From JBGRQB01 sp041725875 (GTDB lineage: Bacteria; Bacteroidota; Ignavibacteria; Ignavibacteriales; Melioribacteraceae), in NCBI GenBank assembly GCA_041725875.1, contig JBGRQB010000051.1, positions 1 through 23,805 on the forward strand: DNA of 23,805 nt, written 5' to 3'. The number at the start of each line of letters is the position of its first letter. The stretch's first letter is position 1. Of the stretch, positions 1 through 8,598 are shown one piece after another. The notes below the pieces were generated by a model that saw only the letters and a list, made by a program, of their open reading frames with translations, had not been told where the DNA came from and searched no databases. The translations under genes and the position numbers were made by a program.

Positions 1-613
1 AATAAGCTTTGGCTGCCATATCAACGCCGTATGTACCCTGACCCAAATAATTTGTGTTGAGGTACATTTCCAGAATTTCATTTTTTGTGTAAGCTTTTTC
101 AAGCTGAACCGCAGTCACAAACTCAGTTAACTTACGAACTACTGTATCATATCCGGATTCTTTATCTTTTTTCAGTTTATATAGATTTTTGGCTAACTGC
201 TGAGTTATTGTACTTCCACCCTGACGCTTGCCGCCAAGAATAAAATATTTTGTAAGTGCTTTAATAATTCTCTCAACATTTACACCCCAATGATCATAGT
301 ATTTCAAATCTTCAGTTGCAATTAAAGCATTTACAAGATGTTTCGGGATACTGTCCAGACTAGTCTCAACTCTGTTTTGAAGATAATACCTCGCAATAAG
401 TTCTCCATCTGCACTGTAAACCCTGCTGGCAAGCTGCGCCTGCGGATTTTCAAGCTCTTCAAGAGAAGGTATTCCGGCAGAAATATCTTCGTATAAATAG
501 TATCCTCCGACTGAAGCTCCAGCCAGAAAAACAACAAAAATCGATAAAATTATCCAGAGCAGTTTTCTGCTTTTTTTCTTTTTTGTTTTTTTCTTTGGGG
601 TGTTTTTAGCCAT
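1..613 (-). CDS. Class A penicillin-binding protein (PBP1A-like), N-terminal 204 residues, cut by window edge
   Basis: Bifunctional peptidoglycan glycosyltransferase/transpeptidase, of which only the start is in the window. From the ATG at 613 the product opens with a Lys-rich cytoplasmic tail (residues 2-17) and one membrane helix (about 18-40). The GT51 glycosyltransferase domain follows: an ATED motif with the expected catalytic Glu at residue 101, the QGGSTITQQLAKN motif at 131-143, and EILEMYLN at 179-186. Glycan strands would be polymerised from lipid II on the outer face of the inner membrane. The transpeptidase domain must lie left of the window. The start codon overlaps the last 8 bases of the lpxH-like gene, so the two are probably translationally coupled. 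The GT51 assignment is secure; mrcA versus another class A paralogue cannot be decided without the C-terminus. Confidence 0.93.
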   Translation of the reverse strand, partial: MAKNTPKKKTKKKKSRKLLWIILSIFVVFLAGASVGGYYLYEDISAGIPSLEELENPQAQLASRVYSADGELIARYYLQNRVETSLDSIPKHLVNALIATEDLKYYDHWGVNVERIIKALTKYFILGGKRQGGSTITQQLAKNLYKLKKDKESGYDTVVRKLTEFVTAVQLEKAYTKNEILEMYLNTNYLGQGTYGVDMAAKAY

Positions 614-1340
614 TATATTTCCAGTCAATTATTTCAAACTTGTTATTAGAAAATTTTCCTACTCTCGGTTTTTCCAGCCAGGAACCGAGATTAATATAGC
701 TTCCGTTTTTATATTCTTCCTGACACAAATTATGTGAATGCCCGAAAATAACATAGTCATATCCCTGATCTATCTTTATTTTCGCGGTTTCAAATAATCC
801 GTCAATTTCTCCGTAATTCTTTTTAGTTGTGTAATCTCTACTCGTTTTGCTTGTAGAGCTTGCAAGCCATATCCCGAAATCGGGATGAAGAATTGAATAA
901 AGCTTTTGTGCAAACTTGTTACGAAGAACTCTTTTCAGAATTTTATATCCGGTGTCATTTGCAACCAGTCCGTCACCATGACCTAAAAAGAATTTTTTAT
1001 TATCCAGTTCAATTGTCAATTCTTCATTGTAAACCTTGCATCCTATCTCTTTTTCGAAAAAATCGCGATGCAGAAAATCGTGATTACCAATTAAATAATG
1101 GATTTCGGCTCCGGATTCGCTCAAATCTTGCAAAGCTGTAAAGGTACGGAAATAACCTTTTTGCAAAACTCTTTTATATTCGAACCAGTAATCGAAAAGA
1201 TCCCCGAGTATGAAAAGTTTATCACAATCCCCTTTTACGGAATTGAGAAAATTTTCAAGAGTTTTTTCCTTTAAATTTTCGCACTCTTTTGATTCGAGTC
1301 CCAAATGAAGATCTGAAATAAAATAATAATTTTTAGTCAC
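606..1340 (-). CDS. lpxH: UDP-2,3-diacylglucosamine diphosphatase (LpxH)
   Basis: Metallophosphoesterase that hydrolyses UDP-2,3-diacylglucosamine to lipid X and UMP, the fourth step of lipid A synthesis, at the cytoplasmic face of the inner membrane. All metal-binding blocks of the calcineurin-like fold are visible in the 244-residue product: DLHLG (10-14), GDLFDYW (46-52), GNHD (85-88), GHGD (120-123) and GHSH (200-203). Length is normal for LpxH. The start is a GTG at 1338-1340; no ATG lies early enough to keep the DLH block, and no strong ribosome binding site is seen. The 3' end overlaps the start of the class A PBP gene by 8 bases. Related phosphoesterases share the fold, but the FDYW and GHGD blocks favour LpxH. 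Confidence 0.87.
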   Translation of the reverse strand: MTKNYYFISDLHLGLESKECENLKEKTLENFLNSVKGDCDKLFILGDLFDYWFEYKRVLQKGYFRTFTALQDLSESGAEIHYLIGNHDFLHRDFFEKEIGCKVYNEELTIELDNKKFFLGHGDGLVANDTGYKILKRVLRNKFAQKLYSILHPDFGIWLASSTSKTSRDYTTKKNYGEIDGLFETAKIKIDQGYDYVIFGHSHNLCQEEYKNGSYINLGSWLEKPRVGKFSNNKFEIIDWKYNG

Positions 1341-1396
1341 AATTAATCTGGTTTTTATTCAACTTGTAAAGTTAAAAAATTATAACAAATTATTCA

Positions 1397-3079
1397 TTAC
1401 TCTTTACTTATTTCAGCTAAAAGCCAGTGATCAGGATCAACTTTATAATCTTCAATTTTATCTGAATAATCAGGAATAAGAACCGTATCTCTCGAATTTA
1501 TCCTGAAACTCAGTTTTTTCGATTTTCCGTCTTTTCCTGAAAATAATTCTATATCCAGCGGAAATTCAAATTTTTCATTTTGTTCCTGACTGACTTTAAT
1601 TCTGTGTTTCCATTTTCCGTTTACATTTTCAGAATCAATTTCAACGGAAAGTTCAATTCTTTCTTCTCCTTCAAAAACCCATTGTTTGAAGAACTGCTCC
1701 AGATTTCCTCCGGTTGTTTCTTCACAAACAGCTTTGAAATCGAATGATGACGCATTTTTATACTTATATTTTTCAAAATAGTTTCGCAAAATTTCAAAAA
1801 ACTTTTCACTGCCCACTTCTCTTCTGAGCATATGTAAAACCCAGGCTCCCTTATCATAAATTGTTGATGACAACAGATAACCTTCCGGATTATACAATCT
1901 TTTATCAGGAAAACTCATATTGTTAAACATTGTAGATTGAAGCGAAGAAGCACCGCTTTCGGCTTCAAAATAAAGTGCTTCGGAATATGTAGCAAAGCCT
2001 TCATTCAGCCAGATATCTTTCCACGATTTGGGTCCGACAGCATTTCCCCACCAGTGATGGGCAAGTTCGTGAATTAAAATATCTTTAAACAAACCATAAC
2101 CGGAAACAAAATTGGAACCGATTGCCGTGATTGTCTGGTTTTCCATTGCACCCGACTGCCATAAAAATTCCACAATGCTATATTTTTCCCTTATAAATGG
2201 ATATTCGCCGAACATTTTGGAAAATACTTCAATCATTTCCGGCGTTTGATAAAAATCCTTTTCAGCAGCTTTTACATCTTCCGGGAAGACAAAATAACTT
2301 ACTTCCATTGTATCTTTTCCAGAAATGTACTGATCGGAAATTTTTTCATAAACTCCCGAATTTATAGAAATCAGATAAGTTGAAGTCGGGTAACGACTTC
2401 TCCAATGAGATGTTTTTCTGTCATTTTCCACAATTTCCTTAACCAAAACTCCGTTGGAAACCGAAGTGTAATTTTTATAATTGGTAATTTTTATATCAAG
2501 CAAAGCTTTATCATCCGGTTTATCGTTACAGGGAAACCAGGTGGAAGCATAAGTAGGTTCATTCAAAGAAGAAACAACGTAATTACCATTTTTTTGCTTA
2601 AAACTGAATGAAGATAATCCGATGTTCAGAGGTGTTCCTGAATATTTTATACTGATTAAAAAAGTATCAACCGGTATTTCTTCAGGAATTAATATCAACC
2701 CAGAATCTTCGTGGGTAAACTCTACAGGTGAACTATTCAGTGTTAAATTTTCAATTGTCATATTGTCATAAAAATTTAACCTTATTCTCTCAGCTTCCTT
2801 TTCTGCCAGAGCTGTTATTATTACCTCTCCTTCAATCTCTTTTTCATCGGGAAAGATATTTATATCAAGATCGTAATGAATAATATCAATTAATTCTTGA
2901 TTATGAGTGATGTAATCATTAATATCATTTTCCGAATGGAAAAAGTCATTAACCCCGGCATAAATAGCATCTTTATGCATACTGTACCGATTTAACAAAC
3001 TTTTACTAATAAAATATGCTGTAAAAAGCAGAATTGTTAAAACCGGAATAAGTATAAATTTTAATTTTTTTCTGTTCAT
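1397..3079 (-). CDS. Membrane-anchored M1 family metallopeptidase (aminopeptidase)
   Basis: Zinc aminopeptidase of the M1 (gluzincin) family, 560 residues. A Lys-rich start and one hydrophobic helix (residues about 8-29) predict a signal anchor with the catalytic part outside the inner membrane. The N-terminal beta domain is followed by the substrate-binding GAMEN block (SGAMEN, 309-314), the zinc site HELAH (337-341, catalytic Glu338) and the third zinc ligand Glu360 in NEGFATYSE, giving the expected HEXXH-18-E spacing. A Tyr in the IYDKGAW region is a plausible transition-state residue. It is shorter than PepN-type enzymes because the C-terminal helical domain is missing, as in many secreted M1 peptidases of this bacterial group. 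It is transcribed divergently from glgC; 56 bases separate it from lpxH downstream, so cotranscription is possible. The substrate is unknown. Confidence 0.92.
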   Translation of the reverse strand: MNRKKLKFILIPVLTILLFTAYFISKSLLNRYSMHKDAIYAGVNDFFHSENDINDYITHNQELIDIIHYDLDINIFPDEKEIEGEVIITALAEKEAERIRLNFYDNMTIENLTLNSSPVEFTHEDSGLILIPEEIPVDTFLISIKYSGTPLNIGLSSFSFKQKNGNYVVSSLNEPTYASTWFPCNDKPDDKALLDIKITNYKNYTSVSNGVLVKEIVENDRKTSHWRSRYPTSTYLISINSGVYEKISDQYISGKDTMEVSYFVFPEDVKAAEKDFYQTPEMIEVFSKMFGEYPFIREKYSIVEFLWQSGAMENQTITAIGSNFVSGYGLFKDILIHELAHHWWGNAVGPKSWKDIWLNEGFATYSEALYFEAESGASSLQSTMFNNMSFPDKRLYNPEGYLLSSTIYDKGAWVLHMLRREVGSEKFFEILRNYFEKYKYKNASSFDFKAVCEETTGGNLEQFFKQWVFEGEERIELSVEIDSENVNGKWKHRIKVSQEQNEKFEFPLDIELFSGKDGKSKKLSFRINSRDTVLIPDYSDKIEDYKVDPDHWLLAEISKE

Positions 3080-3128
3080 AACTAAACTTTGTTAATATGA
3101 TCTTAAATTTAACAATTTCTTTAATAGC

Positions 3129-3155
3129 TTGATAACATTCTAATAAATATATTTG
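3129..3155 (+). promoter_or_regulatory. Candidate promoter of glgC
   Basis: A TTG at 3129-3131 and TATATTTG at 3148-3155 lie 16 bases apart in the divergent intergenic region. The second element fits the Bacteroidota TAnnTTTG -7 consensus. It would leave a leader of about 20 bases before the glgC ATG. The area is very AT-rich, so a chance match is quite possible. Confidence 0.35.
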
Positions 3156-3171
3156 CAAGAATTAAATTATT

Positions 3172-3178
3172 AAGAGGA
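3172..3178 (+). promoter_or_regulatory. Ribosome binding site of glgC
   Basis: AAGAGGA lies 4 bases before the ATG at 3183 and supports this start. Confidence 0.6.
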
Positions 3179-3182
3179 TTTT

Positions 3183-4421
3183 ATGGCGCTTTCCGGATCA
3201 AAAATTTTACGTGGTACATTAACAATGATTCTGGCCGGCGGTGTTGGAGAAAGATTATCGCCGCTTACAAACTTAAGAACCAAACCTTCGGTTCCGTTTG
3301 GAGGTAAGTATAGAATTATTGACTTTGCTCTTTCCAACTGCCTTAACTCCGGATTAAGACAGACTTATGTTTTAACCCAATATAAATCAGATTCTCTTAA
3401 TATGCACCTTTATCAGGGGTGGAGTATTTTTAATCCGGATCTTGGAGAGTTTATCTACTCGGTTCCGCCTCAGCTTAAAGAAAGCAACAATTGGTATTTG
3501 GGAACAGCAAACGCAATTGAGCAAAATCTGAATCTGCTCGATCCGGATGAACATCCGCTTTGTCTGCTCCTTTCAGGCGACCATATTTATAAAATGGATT
3601 ACCTGAAAATGCTACAGTATCACGTTAAGAAAAAGGCTGATTTAACAATTGCCAGTATAAAGTTTCCTGCTTCACAGGCATCTCGTTTTGGTGTTTTGGC
3701 TGTGGATGAAAATTATAAAATTTCTGCTTTTAAAGAAAAACCGGAAAAACCGGAAGAAATTCCTGGTTCTCCAGGTAACTCATTTGTCAGTATGGGAATC
3801 TATGTTTTTAATTCAAAAATTCTCCGCGATGTAATTGTAGAAATGAGCAACAAAGGAATTCCAAATCAGGACTTTGGAAAACATGTTATTCCTTATATGA
3901 TTGAAAATAATTACAATCTCTATTCTTATAAATTCTCAGATGAAAATAAGAATTCGAAAAAACCTTATTGGAGAGATATTGGTACTATCGACAGCTACTA
4001 TGCAGCAAGTATGGATCTGATTTCTGCTACTCCCGAGTTTAATCTTTACGACAGGCAATGGCCTATCAGAACTCAGCAGCGTCAGTTTCCTCCTGCAAAA
4101 ACTCTTTCCCACGAAGGAGAAAGAGTAGGAAGAGTTCTTAATTCTCTTATTACCGACGGTTCAATTGTTTCGGGCGGACTGGTAGAAAGATCAATTTTAA
4201 GTCCAAACGTAAAGGTTAACAGTTATTCTTACATAACTGACTCAATTATTTTTAACAATTGCGATATTGGTCGCCATTCAAAAATAAGACGCGCTATTAT
4301 TGATAAGAATGTTAAAGTGCCGGTCGGAACCGAAATCGGCTTTGATCCTGAAGAAGATAAAAAACGCTTTAAAGTTACGGAGACAGGAATAGTTGTAATT
4401 CCAAAAGGATACAAGTTTTAG
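3183..4421 (+). CDS. glgC: Glucose-1-phosphate adenylyltransferase (ADP-glucose pyrophosphorylase)
   Basis: Makes ADP-glucose from ATP and glucose 1-phosphate, the committed step of bacterial glycogen synthesis, in the cytosol. The 412-residue product has the nucleotidyltransferase signature (AGGVGERLSPLT, about 18-29, followed by KPSVPFGG 34-41), the metal-site Asp133 in SGDHIYKMDY, the sugar-phosphate motif FKEKP (183-187) and YWRDIGT (262-268). A left-handed beta-helix with hexapeptide-like repeats runs from about 320 to 385. Length is normal for GlgC. No other glycogen gene is adjacent; it appears to be its own transcription unit with an upstream promoter candidate and a terminator just downstream. 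The gene ends with TAG, showing that TAG is a normal stop codon here. Allosteric control is known for the family but cannot be read from the sequence. Confidence 0.95.
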   Translation: MALSGSKILRGTLTMILAGGVGERLSPLTNLRTKPSVPFGGKYRIIDFALSNCLNSGLRQTYVLTQYKSDSLNMHLYQGWSIFNPDLGEFIYSVPPQLKESNNWYLGTANAIEQNLNLLDPDEHPLCLLLSGDHIYKMDYLKMLQYHVKKKADLTIASIKFPASQASRFGVLAVDENYKISAFKEKPEKPEEIPGSPGNSFVSMGIYVFNSKILRDVIVEMSNKGIPNQDFGKHVIPYMIENNYNLYSYKFSDENKNSKKPYWRDIGTIDSYYAASMDLISATPEFNLYDRQWPIRTQQRQFPPAKTLSHEGERVGRVLNSLITDGSIVSGGLVERSILSPNVKVNSYSYITDSIIFNNCDIGRHSKIRRAIIDKNVKVPVGTEIGFDPEEDKKRFKVTETGIVVIPKGYKF

Positions 4422-4448
4422 TAACTGATATTATATATTGATAATTAT

Positions 4449-4482
4449 TAAAAGGTGATCTTTGGTCACCTTTTATTTTAAT
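4449..4482 (+). terminator. Intrinsic terminator after glgC
   Basis: A 10-bp perfect stem (4449-4458 with 4466-4475; core AAAAGGTGA/TCACCTTTT) with a 7-base loop, followed by a T-rich stretch. It lies 28 bases after the glgC stop. The A-rich left flank could let it work weakly on the other strand too. Confidence 0.8.
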
Positions 4483-4545
4483 TGTTCATTTCCATTTTAC
4501 ATTATCCTTTATCCATTGTAAATTTGGGAAAAAGATTTATGGATA

Positions 4546-6363
4546 ATGAATAAAGAATTAGAGACTAAATTACAGAATCTGCCTTCCAAACCGGGGATTT
4601 ACCAGTTTTTTGACCAAAAGGAAAACATTATTTACGTCGGGAAAGCCAAAAACCTGAAAAATCGTGTGCGTTCCTATTTTCACAGTTCTGTGGATAATCC
4701 CAAAACTCTTATAATGATAAAAAAGGTTGTGGATCTGCAGCTTATTGTTACCGACAGTGAAGTTGAAGCTCTGGTTCTTGAAAACAATCTTATTAAAGAA
4801 CTTAAACCTCGTTACAATATTTTATTAAAAGACGACAAAACATTTCCATATATCAGAATTACAAATGAACCTTACCCGCGTATATTTACAACCAGACAAC
4901 TAATAAAAGATGGTTCAAAATATTTTGGTCCATATACAGATGTTAAAAGTCTGAAAAAATCACTCAGAATGATAAACCAGATTTTTAAAATCAGAAGTTG
5001 TAAACTTAATATTAATCAGGAATCGATTGACCAGCGCAAGTTTAAGGTTTGTCTCGATTTCCACATAAAAAAATGTGATGGTCCTTGCGAAGGATTAATT
5101 TCCGAAGAAAAATATAATGCAATGGTAGATCAGGCAGCAAAACTTTTGCGCGGAAAAACCGATCAGCTAATCAGCGAATTATCAGAGGAAATGATGATTG
5201 AATCAACTTCTCTTAATTTTGAAAAAGCTGCCGAACTGCGTGATAAAATAGATCAGCTAAAAGTTTATTCTGAAAAACAGAAAATTGTTACAACAGATGC
5301 TCTTGATCGTGATATCATCAGCATTGCAAATGAAGACAGTGATGTTGCCTGCACAATTTTAAATATTCGTTCCGGTAAACTTGTGGGAAAGAAAAATTTC
5401 AAACTCTCCACAAATATGGAAAGCGCTCTTCCGCAGCTCTACTCTTCGGCTCTCCGCTTTTACTATAATGAATATGTTGATATTCCAAAAGAGATTATTG
5501 TTGAAGTAACTCCCGCCGATGAAGAAGCAATTTCACTCTGGTTATGTAAAAAATCGGAAAGAAAGATAAAATTTGTTGTGCCGAAAATTCAAAGCGAACC
5601 AAAGGCACTACTTGAAATGTGCAAAAAAAATGCTGTGCTTCACCTTAAAGATATTCAGCTCCAGAAAATGAAGAAAGAAGGAAACACTCCTTATATACTT
5701 TCTGCGCTTAAACGCGATTTACGATTGAAAAACATTCCTAAAAAAATTGAATGTTTCGATATTTCAAATATTCAGGGAAGCGATACAGTTGCAAGTATGG
5801 TTGTTTTTGTTGACGGCAAACCTAAAAAGAGTCTTTACCGCAGATTTATAATAAAAACTGTTGACGGGCCAAACGATTTTGCAAGTATGCAGGAAGTAAT
5901 TCAGAGAAGGTATCAGCGAGTCTGGGACGAAAAAGAACCACTTGCAGATCTTGTTATGGTTGACGGCGGTAAAGGACAACTCTCAAGTGCTGTTGAAATT
6001 TTGAACGATATCGGATTTGAAAACTATGAAATAATTGGTCTGGCAAAACGACTTGAAGAAGTTTTTTTCCCCGGAATTTCAGAAGCACAAACAATTCCCA
6101 AAACATCTTCCAGTCTGAAATTATTGCAGGCAGTCCGCGACGAAGCTCACAGATTTGCAATAACGTTTCATCGTGAGCGCCGCGATAAAAGAACGCTTAC
6201 AACCGAACTTCTGGAAATAAAAGGTATTGGTAAAAAGATAGCGGAAAAACTCCTTACCGATTTTAACAGTATTGAAGAAATACGAACTGCCAATATGGAA
6301 AAACTTGCCGCATCTGTCGGCGCAGCCAAAGCAAAATTGGTATTTGAGCATTATAATGCTTAA
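4546..6363 (+). CDS. uvrC: Excinuclease ABC subunit C
   Basis: Dual-incision nuclease of UvrABC nucleotide excision repair; it cuts 3' and 5' of the lesion in the UvrB-DNA complex. Domains in the 605-residue product, in order: GIY-YIG nuclease (PGIY 17-20, YVG 30-32, about 15-95), a Cys-containing segment (C152, C169, C177, C181), the UVR motif that binds UvrB (FEKAAELRDKI, 225-235), the RNase H-like 5' nuclease with catalytic candidates Asp405 (CFDIS), Asp473 (VDGGKGQ) and His535 (EAHRFA), and a C-terminal helix-hairpin-helix pair (LEIKGIGKKIAEKLL, from 556). Length is typical. The start at 4546 puts the GIY motif at its usual distance; the upstream Shine-Dalgarno is weak. It is a single gene between the glgC terminator and the antiporter promoter. 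The four cysteines could hold an Fe-S cluster, as described for UvrC. Confidence 0.97.
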   Translation: MNKELETKLQNLPSKPGIYQFFDQKENIIYVGKAKNLKNRVRSYFHSSVDNPKTLIMIKKVVDLQLIVTDSEVEALVLENNLIKELKPRYNILLKDDKTFPYIRITNEPYPRIFTTRQLIKDGSKYFGPYTDVKSLKKSLRMINQIFKIRSCKLNINQESIDQRKFKVCLDFHIKKCDGPCEGLISEEKYNAMVDQAAKLLRGKTDQLISELSEEMMIESTSLNFEKAAELRDKIDQLKVYSEKQKIVTTDALDRDIISIANEDSDVACTILNIRSGKLVGKKNFKLSTNMESALPQLYSSALRFYYNEYVDIPKEIIVEVTPADEEAISLWLCKKSERKIKFVVPKIQSEPKALLEMCKKNAVLHLKDIQLQKMKKEGNTPYILSALKRDLRLKNIPKKIECFDISNIQGSDTVASMVVFVDGKPKKSLYRRFIIKTVDGPNDFASMQEVIQRRYQRVWDEKEPLADLVMVDGGKGQLSSAVEILNDIGFENYEIIGLAKRLEEVFFPGISEAQTIPKTSSSLKLLQAVRDEAHRFAITFHRERRDKRTLTTELLEIKGIGKKIAEKLLTDFNSIEEIRTANMEKLAASVGAAKAKLVFEHYNA

Positions 6364-6380
6364 AATCATTTAGTTCGAAT

Positions 6381-6409
6381 TTGATAAATTCAATTAATTA
6401 TGATATTTT
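6381..6409 (+). promoter_or_regulatory. Candidate sigma70-type promoter of the NhaC-like gene
   Basis: TTGATA (6381-6386) and TATTTT (6404-6409) are separated by exactly 17 bases and lie about 50 bases before the antiporter start. The spacing is ideal but the -10 is only a partial match, and the background is AT-rich. Confidence 0.42.
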
Positions 6410-6457
6410 CTCCAAACATTTTCGGACAATCTTGTATTCTTTTCTATCGGAGCATTT

Positions 6458-7876
6458 ATGGAAAAAAAACCGCAAATCGGTCTATTAGTTTCTCTGGTTC
6501 CAGTTTTATTCGTAGTTTGCACACTCTTTCTGGCAATCTACGTTTTTCAGCAGGATGCGCACATCCCCCTTGTACTTGGCTCGGCTGTTGCCGCAATAAT
6601 TGCATTTATTTACAAACACACCTGGGATGATATTCAGGACGGCATTCTTCAGGGCATTCAGCTTGCAATGGGTGCAATGTTAATTTTAATGGTAATTGGC
6701 ACAATGATAGGCACCTGGCTTCTTGCAGGAATAGTACCTGCAATGATCTATTACGGTCTGCAACTCCTTTCACCCGGAGTTTTTCTCGTTGCCACTCTTA
6801 TTATATGTTCAATTATTTCTCTTGGAACCGGTTCTTCCTGGTCAACAGTTGCAACAGTCGGAGTTGCTTTGATTGCTGTTGGTGACGGTTTGGGAATCCC
6901 GACTTATATTGTTGGCGGAGCAATAATCTCCGGATCTTACTTTGGCGACAAAATGTCACCCTTGTCCGATACAACAAATCTGGCTCCCGCCTGTGCCGGA
7001 ACCGATGTATTTTCGCACATTAGACATATGATTTATACTACGGGTCCGAGTTACATAATAACAATTATTATCTACATTTTTATCGGAATTTCTTACTCAG
7101 ACGGCACTTTAGATTCTGAAAACATAAATACAATATTAGCAACTATAGATTCAAAATTTTACATTTCACCAGAACTGCTGTTGGCACCTGTTTTAGTAAT
7201 TGTGATGGTGATATTAAAGATACCGCCGCTCCCTGCTTTACTTGCCGGAAGTGTAATTGGCGGAATTATGGCAATAATTTTTCAATCAGCCACACTTGCT
7301 TCTGTTTTTGATGTTGCACAAAACGGATTCAAAATTGAGACTGAACTAGCTTCTGTTAACGAGTTACTTTCAGGAGGCGGTTTACTTGGAATGATGAAAA
7401 CAGTTGCTCTGATAATCTGTGCTCTTTCGTTTGGCGGAATTATGGAAAAGACCGGAATGCTTGCAACCATAGCAGCATCTTTGCTGGCAAGAGTAAAAAG
7501 AACCGGATCACTTGTTGCCACAACAATTTTCAGCTGTATCAGTATGAATATAATTTCGGCTGATCAATATATGTCAATAGTAATTCCGGGCAGAATGTAC
7601 AAAGCTGCTTTTGATAAAAAAGGATTACATCCAAAAAATTTATCCAGAGTATTAGAAGATTCTGCAACATTAACATCACCTTTGGTTCCCTGGAACACCT
7701 GCGGAGCATTTATGTGGGCAACATTAGGAGTTTACCCTCTCCTTTATCTTCCTTACGCGTTTTTTAATCTGATTAATCCGCTGATATCACTTTTTTACGG
7801 ATACACAGGTATAACAATGGAAAAAATTGACGATAATTCTAAAATTGATAAAGAAAAATTAAAAGATCCCGTTTAA
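6458..7876 (+). CDS. Na+/H+ antiporter, NhaC family
   Basis: Inner-membrane antiporter of 472 residues with about eleven to twelve predicted hydrophobic helices. The segment SLGTGSSWSTVATVGVAL, the following GAIISGSYFGDKMSPLSDTT block and the later SADQYMSIVIPGRM and WNTCGAFMWATLGV blocks are characteristic of the NhaC/IT family. It probably exchanges Na+ for H+ in pH or sodium homeostasis; malate/lactate antiport (MleN-like) is a known alternative within the family, so the substrate is not certain. GGAG at 6449-6452 sits 5 bases before the ATG. The last codons and the TAA stop form part of a terminator hairpin. No operon partner is close. Confidence 0.9.
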   Translation: MEKKPQIGLLVSLVPVLFVVCTLFLAIYVFQQDAHIPLVLGSAVAAIIAFIYKHTWDDIQDGILQGIQLAMGAMLILMVIGTMIGTWLLAGIVPAMIYYGLQLLSPGVFLVATLIICSIISLGTGSSWSTVATVGVALIAVGDGLGIPTYIVGGAIISGSYFGDKMSPLSDTTNLAPACAGTDVFSHIRHMIYTTGPSYIITIIIYIFIGISYSDGTLDSENINTILATIDSKFYISPELLLAPVLVIVMVILKIPPLPALLAGSVIGGIMAIIFQSATLASVFDVAQNGFKIETELASVNELLSGGGLLGMMKTVALIICALSFGGIMEKTGMLATIAASLLARVKRTGSLVATTIFSCISMNIISADQYMSIVIPGRMYKAAFDKKGLHPKNLSRVLEDSATLTSPLVPWNTCGAFMWATLGVYPLLYLPYAFFNLINPLISLFYGYTGITMEKIDDNSKIDKEKLKDPV

Positions 7877-7887
7877 CGGGATTTTTT
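7861..7887 (+). terminator. Intrinsic terminator overlapping the NhaC stop codon
   Basis: ATCCCG (7866-7871) pairs with CGGGAT (7877-7882), with flanking AAAA/TTTT pairs and one G-T extending the stem; a T run follows. The TAA stop (7874-7876) lies in the loop. The symmetrical A and T tracts might also let it act on minus-strand transcription. Confidence 0.8.
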
Positions 7888-7979
7888 ATTGCAGTTCATT
7901 TTATTTTTGGAAATAAAATTATTTCTTATATTTTGCGTGCTTATAGAAGATTATTCCGATAAAAAACACGGATTTGTTG

Positions 7980-8441
7980 ATGAATCTATTTTTAATGCGT
8001 CACGGGGAACCCAACAAAACAACACCGGATCAAAACAGGACTCTTACAAAAGAGGGTGAAAGCAAACTGTTTAAAGCAGCTACCGGCTGGCTTCCGATGA
8101 TTGGCTCTTTTGATCAGATATTGTGTTCTCCTTATAAAAGAACCAGACAAACATCTGAGATTATTAAAATAATTTTCCATTATCAAAATGAAATTATTAT
8201 TGATAACAATCTTAAACCGGGCGGAACATCTGAATATATTGAAGAAATGATGGAATGCCTTGACGGCCCGAACATTTTATTTATTACACACGATCCTGAA
8301 CTTACATATCATATTTCATACTTTACCGGCGATCCTGAAATAAAAAATATGCAATATGGTTCTCTTGCAAAAATCGCTTTTGGCGATAAACCTGCAAGAA
8401 GAGGATTGGGAAATTTGGAATTTATTCTGGAAGTAAAATAA
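7980..8441 (+). CDS. SixA-like histidine phosphatase
   Basis: Small cytosolic member of the histidine phosphatase (phosphoglycerate mutase-like) superfamily, 153 residues. The N-terminal RHG motif (residues 7-9) carries the phospho-accepting His8; the SPYKRTRQT segment (50-58) supplies the second phosphate-binding Arg residues, and H104 in ITHDP is the second catalytic His. Length and layout fit SixA, which removes phosphate from His-containing phosphotransfer proteins, but the substrate here cannot be inferred. Two in-frame TTG codons lie just before the ATG at 7980; I chose the ATG because it puts the first beta strand directly at the N-terminus. No clear ribosome binding site is seen. The gene converges on the SRP RNA, whose T-tract terminator lies against its stop codon. 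Confidence 0.86.
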   Translation: MNLFLMRHGEPNKTTPDQNRTLTKEGESKLFKAATGWLPMIGSFDQILCSPYKRTRQTSEIIKIIFHYQNEIIIDNNLKPGGTSEYIEEMMECLDGPNILFITHDPELTYHISYFTGDPEIKNMQYGSLAKIAFGDKPARRGLGNLEFILEVK

Positions 8442-8451
8442 AAAAGCCGGG
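8434..8451 (-). terminator. 3' end and T-tract terminator of SRP RNA
   Basis: On the minus strand CCCGGC is followed at once by TTTTTTATTTTA. The GC-rich closing stem of the SRP RNA plus this tract form an intrinsic terminator that extends into the end of the facing phosphatase gene. Confidence 0.65.
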
Positions 8452-8533
8452 AAAAACTACACAAACTGAACACTTACCACTGCTTCCTTCCGGACCTGAT
8501 GGAGTTGGGCGTCAACCTGTTAGCCAACCCGGC
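8446..8533 (-). ncRNA. ffs: Signal recognition particle RNA (4.5S-like, small type)
   Basis: On the minus strand an approximately 88-nt hairpin RNA begins with GCCGGG (8528-8533) and ends with CCCGGC (8446-8451), closing a long stem. Its apical part carries the highly conserved domain IV sequence (8480-8500), with AGGTCCGG as the left side, the GGAA tetraloop and AGCAG on the right. This is the site where Ffh binds. The RNA would guide membrane-protein ribosomes to the membrane together with Ffh and FtsY. No Alu domain is present, as in the short Gram-negative type. A T run directly after the closing stem (minus strand, 8445 downward) makes the base of the stem act as terminator. The exact ends are set from the stem and may be off by a few bases. 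Confidence 0.95.
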
Positions 8534-8549
8534 AAACTTTTGAATCGCT

Positions 8550-8579
8550 AATATAACTAATTTAACCGGTAATTAGCAA
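8550..8579 (-). promoter_or_regulatory. Candidate promoter of SRP RNA
   Basis: Reading the minus strand, TTGCTA (8574-8579) and TATATT (8550-8555) are 18 bases apart, and transcription would start about 10 bases before the first GCCGGG base. It lies between the end of the GT9 gene and the RNA, where an independent promoter is expected. Confidence 0.42.
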
Positions 8580-8598
8580 CTCCCTTTATGATAAAAGA

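Noticed and set aside
860..1141. Plus-strand open frame of 93 codons inside lpxH
   Set aside because: It is antisense to the metal-site blocks of lpxH and shows no ribosome binding site or domain.
7974..7979. TTG start codons of the SixA-like gene
   Set aside because: The ATG at 7980 follows directly and puts the first strand of the fold at the N-terminus; no ribosome binding site favours the TTGs.
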